DNA of 64,000 bases from UBA11606 sp965243715. GTDB lineage: Bacteria > Actinomycetota > Acidimicrobiia > Acidimicrobiales > Aldehydirespiratoraceae. Below are positions 1 to 9,161 of this stretch, piece after piece. Location: the NCBI GenBank assembly GCA_965243715.1, contig CBDEVU010000009.1:248001-312000 (forward strand), given 5' to 3'. Numbering within the stretch: position 1 is the first letter of the stretch; every line of letters starts with the position of its first letter. A program made the position numbers and the translations under genes. Under the pieces are notes generated by a model. That model was not told the DNA's origin. It saw only the letters and a list, made by a program, of their open reading frames with translations, and did no database searches.

Positions 1-179
1 TGTTGAAAAAGGTTGGAGATGTTGCCTGAGGTCAAGAAATCATCGGACAGGATCGATGCCGCTGCGAATACAGCAAAGAAGATCAGAATGAAGTTGTAGT
101 CGACAACGAGATCAATGACCGGGCGACGCCCGTTGCCCGGCTCGCCGTCATGTTGCGCCGCAAGACCTGTGTCGCTCAT
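1..179 (-). CDS. ABC sugar permease, N-terminal part (RbsC-like)
   Basis: This is the start of a membrane permease; the rest lies beyond the window edge. The ATG at 179 opens a polar N-terminus of about 25 residues followed by a hydrophobic stretch (FILIFFAVFAAASIL) and then DDFLTSGNISNLFQ, the pattern at the start of RbsC-type permeases. The gene overlaps the end of the upstream ATPase gene by about 30 nt, so the two are probably translationally coupled. It would form the membrane channel of the importer with the ATPase at 148-1665 and the binding lipoprotein at 5321-6376. Only 59 codons are visible, so the assignment rests mainly on context and the first membrane segment. Confidence 0.75.
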   Translation of the reverse strand, partial: MSDTGLAAQHDGEPGNGRRPVIDLVVDYNFILIFFAVFAAASILSDDFLTSGNISNLFQ

Positions 180-1665
180 GGCGTGTCCTCCCGCCTACGA
201 TTGAATGGAGAATTTCATCAGGAGAGGTAGCTTGAGCGTCGTAAAGCGAAACGTTTTTGCCATCCCTGAAGATCCAGATCGAGTCGCAGACGGCGTACAG
301 TTCCTCGATCTCGCTGCTCGCGATCAACACCGCCGCACCGTCGTCGGCTAAGGCGCGAACTAGTTCGTATAGGTCGGACTTCGCTCCGAGGTCTAGGCCG
401 CGAGACGGCTCGTTCATTAGTAGAACGTCCGCACCGCTCAACACCCATTTCGATAGCACAACTTTTTGTTGATTGCCCCCGGACAGTTGGATCACTGGTT
501 GTTCCAGTCGCGAGTACTTGGTCGCGAGCCTGTGGAGCACTCGCTCAGCCTGCTTGTGCCGGGAAGATCTTCGGAGCGCGATGGAGCCCGCCAAGGAGGC
601 CAGAATGCTGTTGCGAGCGATACCGGCACCCAGAACGAGTCCATCCGACTTGCGGCTCTTTGTGACTAGGCCGAGGCCTCGGCCAACCGCATCGGAGGGC
701 CGATGTGGGCTGAATGGTTCGCCGTGTAGGAATATCTTCCCGTCAAACGGCTCCGCGCCAAACAATGCCCGCAAGAACCCCGTTCGACCGGATCCGCTAA
801 GGCCGGTGAGCCCAGATATCTCTCCGCGTCTGAGTTGAAGGTCACGAACGTCCAGTCCATGGGGCGACTTCATCTCGATGACGTGGAGCGCGACGTCGCC
901 GATTAGCTGCGGACGCTCCTGTCTATCCACGAGAACGCGTTCATCACCGACGATGGCTGAGATGAGTCTTTGCTCGTCCGCGTCGGCGATGTCGAATGTC
1001 TCGATCGTCCGCCCACCGCGGAGAACGGTAACCCGATCCCCGATCTCAAGTATCTCGTGCAACCGATGGCTCGTGTAGACCACCGCTACTCCGTCGCGTG
1101 TGATCTCGCGGATCACAGCGAATACATGAGCGAGTTCCCGGGAGTTGAGCGCCGCTGATGGTTCGTCCATGATGAGCAACCGCGCGTTCATGGTCAACGC
1201 TCGAGCGATCGCTGTGAATTGTTGATTGGCGACAGAGAGCGTGCCTACATCAGCGCGGGGATCTATATCGCACTTGATCCTCGCGAGTGTCTCACGTGCC
1301 AAGCGTCGGCGCTTCTTCTTGCTGATCACGCCTCGTCGGTTCGGGACGTGCCCGAGGAAGAGATTCTGCTCGACGGAGAGCTGCGGGACGAGATCGAGCT
1401 CCTGATAGATCATGGCGATACCCACGCTTGACGCGTCTGACGGCGACCGAACTCGAAACTCTTGCCCCGAGAAAAGAACCTGCCCTGCGCTGGGGCGAAT
1501 CGCACCAGAAACAATCTTCATGAGCGTCGACTTACCCGCGCCGTTCGCGCCGATGATGCAGTGCACCTCGCCCTCGACGACTGAGAGCGTTGCGTCTGTC
1601 AAAGCGACAGTGCGTGGTGGAAAGGTCTTTGTGACGCCGTCGAGCGACAAGATCTCATTCGTCAT
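148..1665 (-). CDS. Sugar ABC importer ATPase, two ABC domains (RbsA/MglA-like)
   Basis: A cytoplasmic ATPase of about 505 residues that powers import of a monosaccharide or polyol. The first nucleotide-binding domain has Walker A GANGAGKST, signature region LSVANQQ and Walker B LLIMDEPSAAL. The second has the degenerate Walker A (GLSGSGRTG) typical of the C-terminal half of RbsA-type proteins, signature LSGGNQQKVVLSKW and MNEPSRGLD. I chose the ATG at 1665 rather than an upstream in-frame ATG at 1722 because a strong ribosome site (GGAGGGCG) lies just before it and homology begins there (MTNEILSLDGVTKTF). It overlaps the regulator gene by 11 nt upstream and the permease by about 30 nt downstream. 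The substrate cannot be read from the ATPase. Confidence 0.93.
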   Translation of the reverse strand: MTNEILSLDGVTKTFPPRTVALTDATLSVVEGEVHCIIGANGAGKSTLMKIVSGAIRPSAGQVLFSGQEFRVRSPSDASSVGIAMIYQELDLVPQLSVEQNLFLGHVPNRRGVISKKKRRRLARETLARIKCDIDPRADVGTLSVANQQFTAIARALTMNARLLIMDEPSAALNSRELAHVFAVIREITRDGVAVVYTSHRLHEILEIGDRVTVLRGGRTIETFDIADADEQRLISAIVGDERVLVDRQERPQLIGDVALHVIEMKSPHGLDVRDLQLRRGEISGLTGLSGSGRTGFLRALFGAEPFDGKIFLHGEPFSPHRPSDAVGRGLGLVTKSRKSDGLVLGAGIARNSILASLAGSIALRRSSRHKQAERVLHRLATKYSRLEQPVIQLSGGNQQKVVLSKWVLSGADVLLMNEPSRGLDLGAKSDLYELVRALADDGAAVLIASSEIEELYAVCDSIWIFRDGKNVSLYDAQATSPDEILHSIVGGRTRHERHRSCGAT

Positions 1666-2641
1666 AACGCCCTCCGACAAGTTCGGTGGCAACTGAGGAG
1701 TCCGTAACAAGCACGTTGACAAAACCTGCCTGTAGTGCAGCGCGTGTTATCCCCTGCTTGTTCTCGCCGGCGGCGACTCCAATCGATAGTCGTTTGTCGC
1801 GAAGCCGTTGCAGCTCCAGCCCCACGGTCCTGCTGTCGAGTTCGCGGTTCACGATCGTCCCGCTGATGTCAATGAATCGACCTAGCACATCTCCCACGGC
1901 GTTGGCCTGTGTGAGCTGCGCGAACTCGTCGTCGTCGACGTACCCAGAGCGTGGGAGTACCGAGAGTTCGCTCATCGATCCCAGACCAAAGCAGGCGACG
2001 GGTGCGGAATCTGCCATCGCGAGGATGTCGGCTATCACAGGATCCGATTCGAGGGCGTCTCGAGTCTCGGGCCGCCCGACGACCGCTGGTACAGGGAGAA
2101 CGATGGCGGTCCCCCCGGCGGTGCGCGCTATCTCCTCAGCGACTCCGGGAGGGTTTGCCAGCTCAGGACGCACGATCGTCGAACCGTTGAGCATCACCAC
2201 TTGAAGCCCGGGTCGCCACATGAACGGAAGCGCGGTCGCGATCACTGACATCGTCCGGCCCCAAGAGACTCCGAGGACGTCGATGGACGATCGAAGCGAC
2301 GTCAGGTATAGAGCAGCGGCGTGGCCAACCGCGCGAAACGCAGACTCCTGATCTCCGGGAACCACCACGGCATCGACTAGACCCCACTTTCGCTGGAGAC
2401 GGACCTCTAAGTCGGTGTCGCGTCCGATTCTAGGCAAGATTTCGACGCGAACGAGACCTTCGTCTCGGGCGTCTGCCAATAGCCTGCTGACCTGCCATCG
2501 CGTGAGGCCGAGGGATCGGGCGATGGCTGTTTGGGTGTCGCCGAGGGCGTGGTATCGCTTTGCAACTTTGATGATGAGATTTTGTCGTTCCTCACCGGTT
2601 GGTAGTCGTGCTGGCTGCATCCTGGCTTGTTCAGCGCTCAA
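1655..2641 (-). CDS. SorC/DeoR-type sugar-binding transcriptional regulator
   Basis: A 328-residue regulator. An N-terminal helix-turn-helix (about residues 25-60: YHALGDTQTAIARSLGLTRWQVSRLL) is followed by a SorC-family sugar-phosphate sensor domain (about residues 75-320) carrying the family's ISGTIVNRELDSRTVG and RLSIGVAAGENKQ segments. Such proteins usually bind the phosphorylated product of the pathway they control and lose DNA affinity. It lies inside the operon, overlapping the kinase stop by 4 nt (ATGA), so it is made with the enzymes and probably regulates the promoter in front of the binding-protein gene, possibly also divergent deoC. The effector is most likely the phosphate made by the adjacent FGGY kinase; that is inference. 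Confidence 0.88.
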   Translation of the reverse strand: MSAEQARMQPARLPTGEERQNLIIKVAKRYHALGDTQTAIARSLGLTRWQVSRLLADARDEGLVRVEILPRIGRDTDLEVRLQRKWGLVDAVVVPGDQESAFRAVGHAAALYLTSLRSSIDVLGVSWGRTMSVIATALPFMWRPGLQVVMLNGSTIVRPELANPPGVAEEIARTAGGTAIVLPVPAVVGRPETRDALESDPVIADILAMADSAPVACFGLGSMSELSVLPRSGYVDDDEFAQLTQANAVGDVLGRFIDISGTIVNRELDSRTVGLELQRLRDKRLSIGVAAGENKQGITRAALQAGFVNVLVTDSSVATELVGGRYDE

Positions 2642-4161
2642 TTGTCTCTCCGATCTTCTTGCTGTCTCGCCAGCTCTCGAAGCACTGGTGCGGCATCCTC
2701 GGTGGCTGCCCTGTACAGGTGTAGCCGATCACGGTAGGCCGTCCTTTGTTCGGCGGACGGTTGAGTGGTCTGCGCTGTAGCAGCCATTTCGCGTGCGGCT
2801 TTCGAGAGCTTGTCGAATTGCCCTAGGGCGTAGACCGCTGCGACGGCTGCGCCCCGCAGTGTCAGGTTCTCTGAAGTGACCAGGTCGGTGGGAACACCCA
2901 CTGCGTCGACAGTGGACTGCATCCACAAGGGATTCTTGCAGATCCCGCCAGCCATGACGACACGTTCCGGGAGGAGGTTGGACGCTTCGAGCGTCGCGAA
3001 GATGTTCGCGGTGCCCAGAGCGACGCCATCGACCAGCGATCTATAGAGGTCGGCTCGGGTGTGTCCGAGAGTAAGGCCGAGAAGTGCGCCGCGTAGTCGC
3101 TCGTCTCGGTAGGGCGTGCGGTTTCCCATCCAGTGATCAAGGACCAGGAGGCTCGCGTCGGGGGATGCTGTTTCGCACTCCTGGATCAAGGCCTGATGCT
3201 CGGCGTCGGTTAGATTCAGTAGATCGTGCACGAACCAGGAGATCACGGACCCGGAAGATGTCTGACCGGCCTCAAGCAGCCATTGGTCCGGCACTAGTAC
3301 GTCCGGATACGGACCCCAAAACCCCTTTACCTGATGCGGCTCGGTGTAGCGACCGAGAACGACCGTGGAGGTCCCAGCGACGACGAGGATGTCACCTTGA
3401 TCAACGCAGCCGGCGCCGAGCATCGCCATATGAGCGTCGATTCCGCCCTGTACAACCATTGGCCGATTCGCAAGTCCGATTTCCTCGGCGGCTTCTGTTG
3501 TCAATGTTCCGAGCGGCATGCCCACCGGGACGATAGGTGTCGGGAGTTTGTCTGGCAGCTCAGGAACCTCCAGACTCTCGAAAAGATCCCGGGGAAAGTC
3601 ACCCGCTGGGCGGTCGTAGTTCCACTTACAGGTAGCGTTCAGCTCTGATCCGGCCCATACCCCGGTCAGGTGATGGTTGACGAAGTCGAGTGTCTCGCAA
3701 ATTACTTCGGATCCACTGAAGATGTCGGGTTGGTGTCGCTTCAACCACATCGCCTTTGGAACGAGCCACTCAGCAGCGTCAGCACCGCCGCTGAAGTCCA
3801 TCACCGGATGGTCCACGTCGGCGGTACGACGCGCTTCGGCGGAGGCTCGGGTGTCCATCCACAGTATTGCGGGCCGGGTCGGCAGCCCTCGTGAGCTACA
3901 TGCGACGACGGTCGACGATGTGGCCGCAACACACACCGCGGCTACCCCATCGACACTCGCGTCTGTGAGTGCATGCCAAGAGGCTGTGCGCATCGCCACG
4001 ATCCAGTCATCTGGATCCTGCTCCGCCCACGACGGCCGAGGAAACACAGTTCGATAGCCTGCATCACCGTAGCCGATGAACTGGCCGCGGGGGACAGAGA
4101 ACACGCCTGCCCTGACGCCCCCTGTGCCGAAGTCAAAGGCGAGAACATTCTGTTGAGTCAC
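2638..4161 (-). CDS. FGGY-family carbohydrate kinase
   Basis: A 507-residue cytoplasmic sugar kinase of the FGGY/actin-like ATPase superfamily. The N-terminal phosphate loop (FDFGTGGVRAGVF), the substrate-side motif VVQGGIDAHMAMLGAG, and the C-terminal adenosine motif (MAGGICKNPLWMQ) are all present, and the length is usual for the family. The branch resembles ribulo-, xylulo- and LsrK-like kinases; the exact sugar cannot be told. The upstream dehydrogenase gene is 17 nt away and the downstream regulator overlaps by 4 nt. A plausible route is polyol oxidised to ketose by the dehydrogenase, then phosphorylated here. Confidence 0.9.
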   Translation of the reverse strand: MTQQNVLAFDFGTGGVRAGVFSVPRGQFIGYGDAGYRTVFPRPSWAEQDPDDWIVAMRTASWHALTDASVDGVAAVCVAATSSTVVACSSRGLPTRPAILWMDTRASAEARRTADVDHPVMDFSGGADAAEWLVPKAMWLKRHQPDIFSGSEVICETLDFVNHHLTGVWAGSELNATCKWNYDRPAGDFPRDLFESLEVPELPDKLPTPIVPVGMPLGTLTTEAAEEIGLANRPMVVQGGIDAHMAMLGAGCVDQGDILVVAGTSTVVLGRYTEPHQVKGFWGPYPDVLVPDQWLLEAGQTSSGSVISWFVHDLLNLTDAEHQALIQECETASPDASLLVLDHWMGNRTPYRDERLRGALLGLTLGHTRADLYRSLVDGVALGTANIFATLEASNLLPERVVMAGGICKNPLWMQSTVDAVGVPTDLVTSENLTLRGAAVAAVYALGQFDKLSKAAREMAATAQTTQPSAEQRTAYRDRLHLYRAATEDAAPVLRELARQQEDRRDN

Positions 4162-4178
4162 AGTGAGTCTATTTCTAG

Positions 4179-5216
4179 CTAGGGCAAGAACATTATCTTC
4201 GAAAAGAGCGGGCGTTGCTCCCTTGATAGTTCATCAAAGAAGTCCGGGAGCCTATCCAACTCGAGTTGGTGGCTTATGACGAACTCCCACCTCAGCTGAC
4301 CTCCCGCCAACGCCTCGAGAGCGGTCGACCACTCTGACCCAGGGAACGGGGCGCTAAAGGAGTTCCACGCGCCGTGAAGCGAGATCTCTTTGCGCAGGAA
4401 GTGCTCGAACGTGGGGCCACGAAGAGCCACCTCGGCGACTGGTATGCCGATGAACACGACGCTGGCGCCCGGGCCAGCGACGTGGATGGCAGAGTTGATA
4501 CCCGACTCGTGTCCAGAGGCCTCAACGACGAGATCACACTCCGCTTGGAGCTTTTGGTCTTCGTCGTTGAGAACTGCAGACGTGGCGCCCGCCTCAAGGG
4601 CAAGCTTAAGCTTCTGTTCGGCTACATCGAACGCGAGCACCTCGCCCACCCCCATCAACCGTAGCCACTGGATTGCGAAGAGGCCGATCGGCCCGCACCC
4701 GACTACAGCGGCCCGTTGGCCGAACGTGACGCCTCCCGCTTTCCAGATCGCGTGCAGTGCAATCGCGGCCGGGTCAACCATCGCTGCGGCTCGCGGGTCC
4801 ATGCCAGATGCAGTCGGCACAAGATTGACCTGCGGGACAAGAACGTATTCCGCGTATGCGCCGTCGCGCCGTGAACCGAAGTAGTCGTAGTCGCGACAGC
4901 GGGAGAACTCGCCTGTCTTGCATTGATCGCATTGCATGCACGGGACTAGCGGCGCTACCGCTACGAGGTCACCGACGACGAAACCCTCGACATCGCCCGC
5001 GACCTCAACAATCGTCCCGGAGAACTCGTGGCCGCATACCAGCGGCATCTTATGAGCTCCCTCGTGAAGTAGTCTTCCGATGTCCGATCCGCATACCCCG
5101 ACCGCTGCGACTCTCACCAGTGCGTGACCTGGCCGGTTGGCCGGGATGGCTAAGTGCTCCATCCGGATCTCGCCCGGGCTGTGCAGTACGGCTGCCTTCA
5201 TTTTCTCGTTGTTCAT
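4179..5216 (-). CDS. Zinc-dependent medium-chain polyol dehydrogenase (GatD/sorbitol dehydrogenase-like)
   Basis: A 345-residue NAD(P)-dependent alcohol dehydrogenase. Catalytic-zinc ligands are in GVCGSDIG (Cys) and GHEFSG (His-Glu); the structural-zinc lobe is CMQCDQCKTGEFSRC with four cysteines; the Rossmann loop is VVGCGPIGLFAIQ, and an acidic residue after the second strand (LAFD) favours NAD over NADP. Length and layout match galactitol-1-phosphate, sorbitol and threonine dehydrogenases. Being next to an FGGY kinase and a ribose-type importer makes a polyol or sugar the likely substrate. A strong hairpin separates this gene from the binding-protein gene upstream. Confidence 0.9.
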   Translation of the reverse strand: MNNEKMKAAVLHSPGEIRMEHLAIPANRPGHALVRVAAVGVCGSDIGRLLHEGAHKMPLVCGHEFSGTIVEVAGDVEGFVVGDLVAVAPLVPCMQCDQCKTGEFSRCRDYDYFGSRRDGAYAEYVLVPQVNLVPTASGMDPRAAAMVDPAAIALHAIWKAGGVTFGQRAAVVGCGPIGLFAIQWLRLMGVGEVLAFDVAEQKLKLALEAGATSAVLNDEDQKLQAECDLVVEASGHESGINSAIHVAGPGASVVFIGIPVAEVALRGPTFEHFLRKEISLHGAWNSFSAPFPGSEWSTALEALAGGQLRWEFVISHQLELDRLPDFFDELSREQRPLFSKIMFLP

Positions 5217-5267
5217 CTAATCCTACTTTGTCGCAGTCAGGCGAGGGTCGTCCCTCCATTATGGGCC

Positions 5268-5306
5268 GCGCAGGACCCCTGATCGAGGGGCCTCGGGGGC
5301 CTGCGC
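5268..5306 (-). terminator. Intercistronic hairpin after the binding-protein gene
   Basis: GCGCAGG at 5268-5274 pairs with CCTGCGC at 5300-5306, and inside it CCCCT pairs with AGGGG. There is no clear T-run on the transcribed strand. It lies between the binding-lipoprotein gene and the rest of the operon. Such hairpins commonly stabilise the binding-protein message or cut down read-through, so that the binding protein is made in excess over the enzymes and the membrane parts. Confidence 0.6.
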
Positions 5307-5320
5307 TTGTTTGTCGAGAG

Positions 5321-6376
5321 CTAGTTGCCGAGGACGTCGGGGCGGTACTCGGCGAAGAGCAGTCCGTCGCGTGGGAAGTCGTCTACGTTGTCGGAGGTTA
5401 CGGCCGATGTACCGGCATCGACGAAGCTCGAAACCGTCTCTCCGTTTATTGCTGCGAGAGCAACTTGAATCGCGACATCGCCTAAGTACTGGGGATCGTT
5501 GAGGGAGGTGGCGACGTAGTTACCACCGCTGGCCATGACCTCAAGGGCCTCTGACAACCCGTCGACACCTGCAACGAACACATCGTCTCGGCCGTTCTCC
5601 TCGAGGACTTGCAAAGCGCCTAGTGCCATGTCGTCGTTGTGTGCGTATACGACGTTCACATCCGGGTGCGACTGCAACAAGTCCTGCATGGCAACAACTG
5701 CGTTCGAGCGGATGTATTCCGCGAACGGTCCTTCGACGATCTCGTGTCCGGTTCCGTTAATGGCGTTGTGGAAGCCGTCTCGACGGTCCATCATTACTGC
5801 CCCACCTGCATCGCCCTGTATCTCGATGATCTTCGCGTTCTCGATGCCGTCGGCAGCAAGTCGTGCCACGACTGCTTGACCTACGACCTTCCCCATCGTG
5901 ATGTTGTCACGCCCGATGTGGGCAGTGACTCCGGTGTTCGTGACACTCCGATCGACCGTGATCACAGGAATTCCCGCCGCGATCGCCTCTTCAATCGCTG
6001 GACCCACCGCTTCAGGGTTAACTGGATTGACGATCAAAGCGTCGACCCCCTGGGTGATCAGATCCTGGATGTCGTTGTTCTGCTTGGTGACATCGCCGTT
6101 CGCGTCCAAGAAGATCAACTCATGGCCAAACGACTTCGTGGCCGCTGCTGAACCATCGCGCAACTGCACATAGAACGGCGACTGGAGAGTCACCTGACTA
6201 AACCCAATCTTGATGCCATCGTCCTCAGAATCGCCTGAGCCATCCCCATCAGACGAGGACTCACCCTCCGATTCGGCATTCTCACCGCTCGCGCCCGAAT
6301 CGTCCCCGCCGCATCCGGCGGCAAAGACGAACACGGCTAGAAGTGCCCACAGAATTAACAACTGGCTACGTCTCAT
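5321..6376 (-). CDS. Sugar-binding lipoprotein of the ABC importer (RbsB-like)
   Basis: A 351-residue extracytoplasmic solute-binding protein of the periplasmic-binding-protein type 1 fold. The ATG at 6376 is preceded by GGAGGAAG and opens a lipoprotein signal (MRRSQLLILWALLAVFVF then AAGC, lipid Cys about residue 22) followed by an acidic Ser/Gly/Asp linker. The mature part shows ribose-binder features: IGFSQVTLQSPFYVQ, the strand pair around QGVDALIVNPVNPEA, VDRSVTN, and AHNDDMALGALQ. It is the first gene of the leftward operon and would capture substrate for the permease at the window edge. An earlier in-frame ATG at 6445 lacks a ribosome site and would put extra residues before the signal peptide. 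Confidence 0.92.
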   Translation of the reverse strand: MRRSQLLILWALLAVFVFAAGCGGDDSGASGENAESEGESSSDGDGSGDSEDDGIKIGFSQVTLQSPFYVQLRDGSAAATKSFGHELIFLDANGDVTKQNNDIQDLITQGVDALIVNPVNPEAVGPAIEEAIAAGIPVITVDRSVTNTGVTAHIGRDNITMGKVVGQAVVARLAADGIENAKIIEIQGDAGGAVMMDRRDGFHNAINGTGHEIVEGPFAEYIRSNAVVAMQDLLQSHPDVNVVYAHNDDMALGALQVLEENGRDDVFVAGVDGLSEALEVMASGGNYVATSLNDPQYLGDVAIQVALAAINGETVSSFVDAGTSAVTSDNVDDFPRDGLLFAEYRPDVLGN

Positions 6377-6717
6377 GAATCTTCCTCCATTGTTGTAACA
6401 GCGGATGTGAAAGAGTTGCACATTCGCTGGTAAGGAACGTAACATGGGGTTCGTGACCTTGCAACAGCAACCGCTAGTTCCCCGATCGGGAGAGGATCAG
6501 CGACACAGTCGAGCCACGATGAGTGCCGTGCGCATGAGGTGGACGGACTACCGACCGCCTACCGCCGAGCCAGTGACCAGACGGGCTGATTCATGCGCGA
6601 CGCTCGGCTTCCGGTCATTGGCAGCGCGCCTCATGTTGCAGCTGTGGGAGCGTCGTCCCCGCGAACCGGTGCCAGAGAATCCGTTCGCTCAAGCGAACCA
6701 GCCGAGGAAGTCCATCG
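6377..6717. promoter_or_regulatory. Divergent promoter region between the sugar operon and deoC
   Basis: About 340 bp separate the leftward binding-protein gene from rightward deoC, so both promoters must lie here. I see a perfect 10-bp palindrome CCCGATCGGG at 6481-6490 and a short dyad TGTTGTAACA at 6391-6400 close to the binding-protein start. Either could be a SorC operator, but neither repeats convincingly. A rightward open frame through this stretch (6444-6725) has no ribosome site or recognisable content and I do not call it. Confidence 0.4.
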
Positions 6718-7689
6718 ATGAGTGAAGCAGCGGTGACGAGGACTCGGGATCTTGGCCCACTGGGCCTGCTCGGCGCAGCGACAGAGCGCGACATTGCCGC
6801 GTTTCTGCGAGCGGTGCCCTCTGTTGATCAGGTCGGAATCTCCGAGCGCGTAGCATCGCTCGCGACCCGTAGCGTCAAGCGTGAAGCAAAGCGGCGAGCC
6901 CTCCTGCTCGCGGTGACAATGATCGACCTTACCACCCTGGAGGGAATGGATACACCAGGCAAGGTCGCTCAGATGTCCGCGAAGGCGATCCGCCCTGATC
7001 CCTCAGATCCGTCCATCCCGTCGACCGCGGCCGTGTGTGTCTATCCGGCAATGATCCCCGCAGCCCGTCAGCACTTGGCGGGATCGGGCGTGAAGATTGC
7101 CGCAGTGTCCACCTACTTTCCAAGCGGGCAGGCTCCCCTCGATGTCAAAGTGGCCGACGTGCACGCCGCTGTTGCTCTCGGCGCTGATGAGATCGACATG
7201 GTCATCGACCGCGGCGCATTCCTGGCGGGCGAATACAAGCGCGTCTTCGACGAAATCGTCGCTGTCAAGGAAGCCTCGGGCAACGCCCACCTGAAAGTGA
7301 TCCTCGAGACCGGTGAGCTCGCCACATTCGACAACGTCCGGCGCGCCTCAATGCTCGCGATGGCTGCGGGCGCCGACTTCATCAAGACCTCTACAGGCAA
7401 GGTCCAACCAGCCGCGACCCGCGAGGTCGCCCTTGTCATGTTCGAGGCGATCCGCGACTTCCATGACCTAGCCGGCGTGCGCATCGGCATGAAACCTGCC
7501 GGAGGGATCCGAACCGCGAAGGACGCAATCCGCTACCTAGTGCTACTCAGCGAAACGCTCGGCGCCAAGTGGCTGACACCTGACCTGTTCCGTTTCGGGG
7601 CTTCGACGCTGCTCAACGACGTTCTGATGCAGATTGGGTGGCTACGAGACGGCCGTTACCAATCGCCCGACTACTACACGAGAGACTGA
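6718..7689 (+). CDS. deoC: Deoxyribose-phosphate aldolase
   Basis: A 323-residue class I aldolase that reversibly splits 2-deoxy-D-ribose 5-phosphate into glyceraldehyde 3-phosphate and acetaldehyde. The Schiff-base lysine is about Lys223 in DFIKTSTGK, the supporting lysine about Lys193 in HLKVILETGEL, and the phosphate site is MKPAGGIRT. It has the roughly 60-residue N-terminal extension of the longer DeoC class. A GAGGAAG ribosome site sits 8 nt before the ATG. The next gene is an aldehyde dehydrogenase that could oxidise the acetaldehyde. Its divergence from a sugar importer suggests joint use of a deoxy sugar or polyol, though DeoC could also serve nucleoside salvage. Confidence 0.95.
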   Translation: MSEAAVTRTRDLGPLGLLGAATERDIAAFLRAVPSVDQVGISERVASLATRSVKREAKRRALLLAVTMIDLTTLEGMDTPGKVAQMSAKAIRPDPSDPSIPSTAAVCVYPAMIPAARQHLAGSGVKIAAVSTYFPSGQAPLDVKVADVHAAVALGADEIDMVIDRGAFLAGEYKRVFDEIVAVKEASGNAHLKVILETGELATFDNVRRASMLAMAAGADFIKTSTGKVQPAATREVALVMFEAIRDFHDLAGVRIGMKPAGGIRTAKDAIRYLVLLSETLGAKWLTPDLFRFGASTLLNDVLMQIGWLRDGRYQSPDYYTRD

Positions 7690-7691
7690 CG

Positions 7692-9161
7692 ATGGACACA
7701 CTCGCTACAACCCCTCTAACACCCCTCGAACTCGAGTACGTCGACTCCCGCGAGGCAACCGACATCGCCGGAATCAACGACAGCTACGACTTGTTCATTG
7801 ACGGTTCGTTCCGCAAGCCAATGTCGAAGAAGTACCTGAGTTCGCTGAACCCGGCAACAGGGAAACACCTCGCCAAGGTTGCTCACGGCTCGGCACGCGA
7901 TATCGATAGCGCTGTTGGCGCGGCCCGAGAAGCCTTTGGGAGCTGGAGCACGCTACCGGGCGCCGAACGCGCCAAGTACCTCTTCAGGATCGCCAGGATG
8001 CTCCAAGAACGGGCCCGGGAATTCGCACTTGTGGAAACGCTCGACGGCGGCAAGCCGATTCGCGAGGCCAGAGACTTCGATATCCCAACCGCGGCAGCCT
8101 ACTTCTTCTACTACGCTGGCTGGGCCGACAAACTCGAATACGCCTTCCCCGGCCTCGATACCCGACCGATCGGCATCGCTGGCCAGATCATCCCCTGGAA
8201 CTTCCCACTGCTCATGCTGGCCTGGAAGATCGCGCCAGCGCTGGCAACCGGAAATACCGTCGTGTTGAAACCCGCCGAGACCACACCGCTCACAGCGATG
8301 CTCTTCGCTGAGATGCTAATCGAAGCCGATCTCCCACCCGGCGTCGTCAACATCGTGACCGGCGACGGCGAGACCGGCGCCGCGCTCGTCGAACACGAAG
8401 ATGTCGACAAAATCGCCTTCACCGGCTCGACCGACGTCGGTAAAGCCATCCAGCGAGCCCTAGCTGGCAGCCGCCGGCGTCTCACCCTCGAACTCGGCGG
8501 AAAAGCGCCACACATCGTGTTCGAAGACGCGCCAATCGATCAGGCCGTCGAAGGCGTCGTCAACGGCATCTTTTTCAACCAGGGCCATGTGTGTTGCGCC
8601 GGAAGTCGCCTACTCGTCCAAGAGGACATCGCCCCCCAATTCGTTGCCAAGCTTAAACGACGGCTCACCACACTTCGAGTCGGCAATCCTCTCGACAAGA
8701 ACACCGACGTCGGCGCCATCAACAGCCGCGAACAACTCGACCGGATCACCGACTTGGTCGCCTTGGGACAAAGCGAAGGCGCGGAAATGTACCAACCAGA
8801 GTGCTCGCTGCCGACCCAAGGCTACTGGTTCACTCCAACCATTTTCCTCGGCGTTGCACAGAGCCACCGGATCGCCCGCGAAGAGATTTTTGGCCCCGTG
8901 TTGTCGGTTATGACCTTCCGGACCCCCGACGAAGCATTGGACAAAGCCAACAACACCCCCTACGGCCTGTCTGCAGGGGTATGGACGTCGAAAGGCTCGC
9001 GGATCCTATGGATGGCGGACCGACTCAAAGCTGGCGTCGTCTGGGCCAACACCTACAACAAGTTCGATCCGGCCTCACCGTTCGGCGGCTACCAGGAATC
9101 CGGTTTTGGCCGTGAAGGCGGACGGCACGGCCTCCTGCCCTATCTCCAAAGAGCATACTGA
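7692..9161 (+). CDS. NAD(P)-dependent aldehyde dehydrogenase
   Basis: A 489-residue aldehyde dehydrogenase. The general-base glutamate lies in TLELGGKAPHIV and the catalytic nucleophile is in NQGHVCCAG; the cofactor region IPWNFPLLMLAWKIAPAL and the FTGSTDVGK loop are intact, as is EEIFGPVLSV. The ATG at 7692, 2 nt after the deoC stop, is preferred over an upstream in-frame ATG lying inside deoC. Its likely job is to oxidise the acetaldehyde released by DeoC to acetate. It is followed, with a 1-nt overlap, by a shorter paralogue without the catalytic half. Confidence 0.93.
   Translation: MDTLATTPLTPLELEYVDSREATDIAGINDSYDLFIDGSFRKPMSKKYLSSLNPATGKHLAKVAHGSARDIDSAVGAAREAFGSWSTLPGAERAKYLFRIARMLQERAREFALVETLDGGKPIREARDFDIPTAAAYFFYYAGWADKLEYAFPGLDTRPIGIAGQIIPWNFPLLMLAWKIAPALATGNTVVLKPAETTPLTAMLFAEMLIEADLPPGVVNIVTGDGETGAALVEHEDVDKIAFTGSTDVGKAIQRALAGSRRRLTLELGGKAPHIVFEDAPIDQAVEGVVNGIFFNQGHVCCAGSRLLVQEDIAPQFVAKLKRRLTTLRVGNPLDKNTDVGAINSREQLDRITDLVALGQSEGAEMYQPECSLPTQGYWFTPTIFLGVAQSHRIAREEIFGPVLSVMTFRTPDEALDKANNTPYGLSAGVWTSKGSRILWMADRLKAGVVWANTYNKFDPASPFGGYQESGFGREGGRHGLLPYLQRAY

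Noticed and set aside
6444..6725. Rightward 93-codon frame before deoC
   Set aside because: No ribosome site and no recognisable content; it occupies the divergent promoter region.
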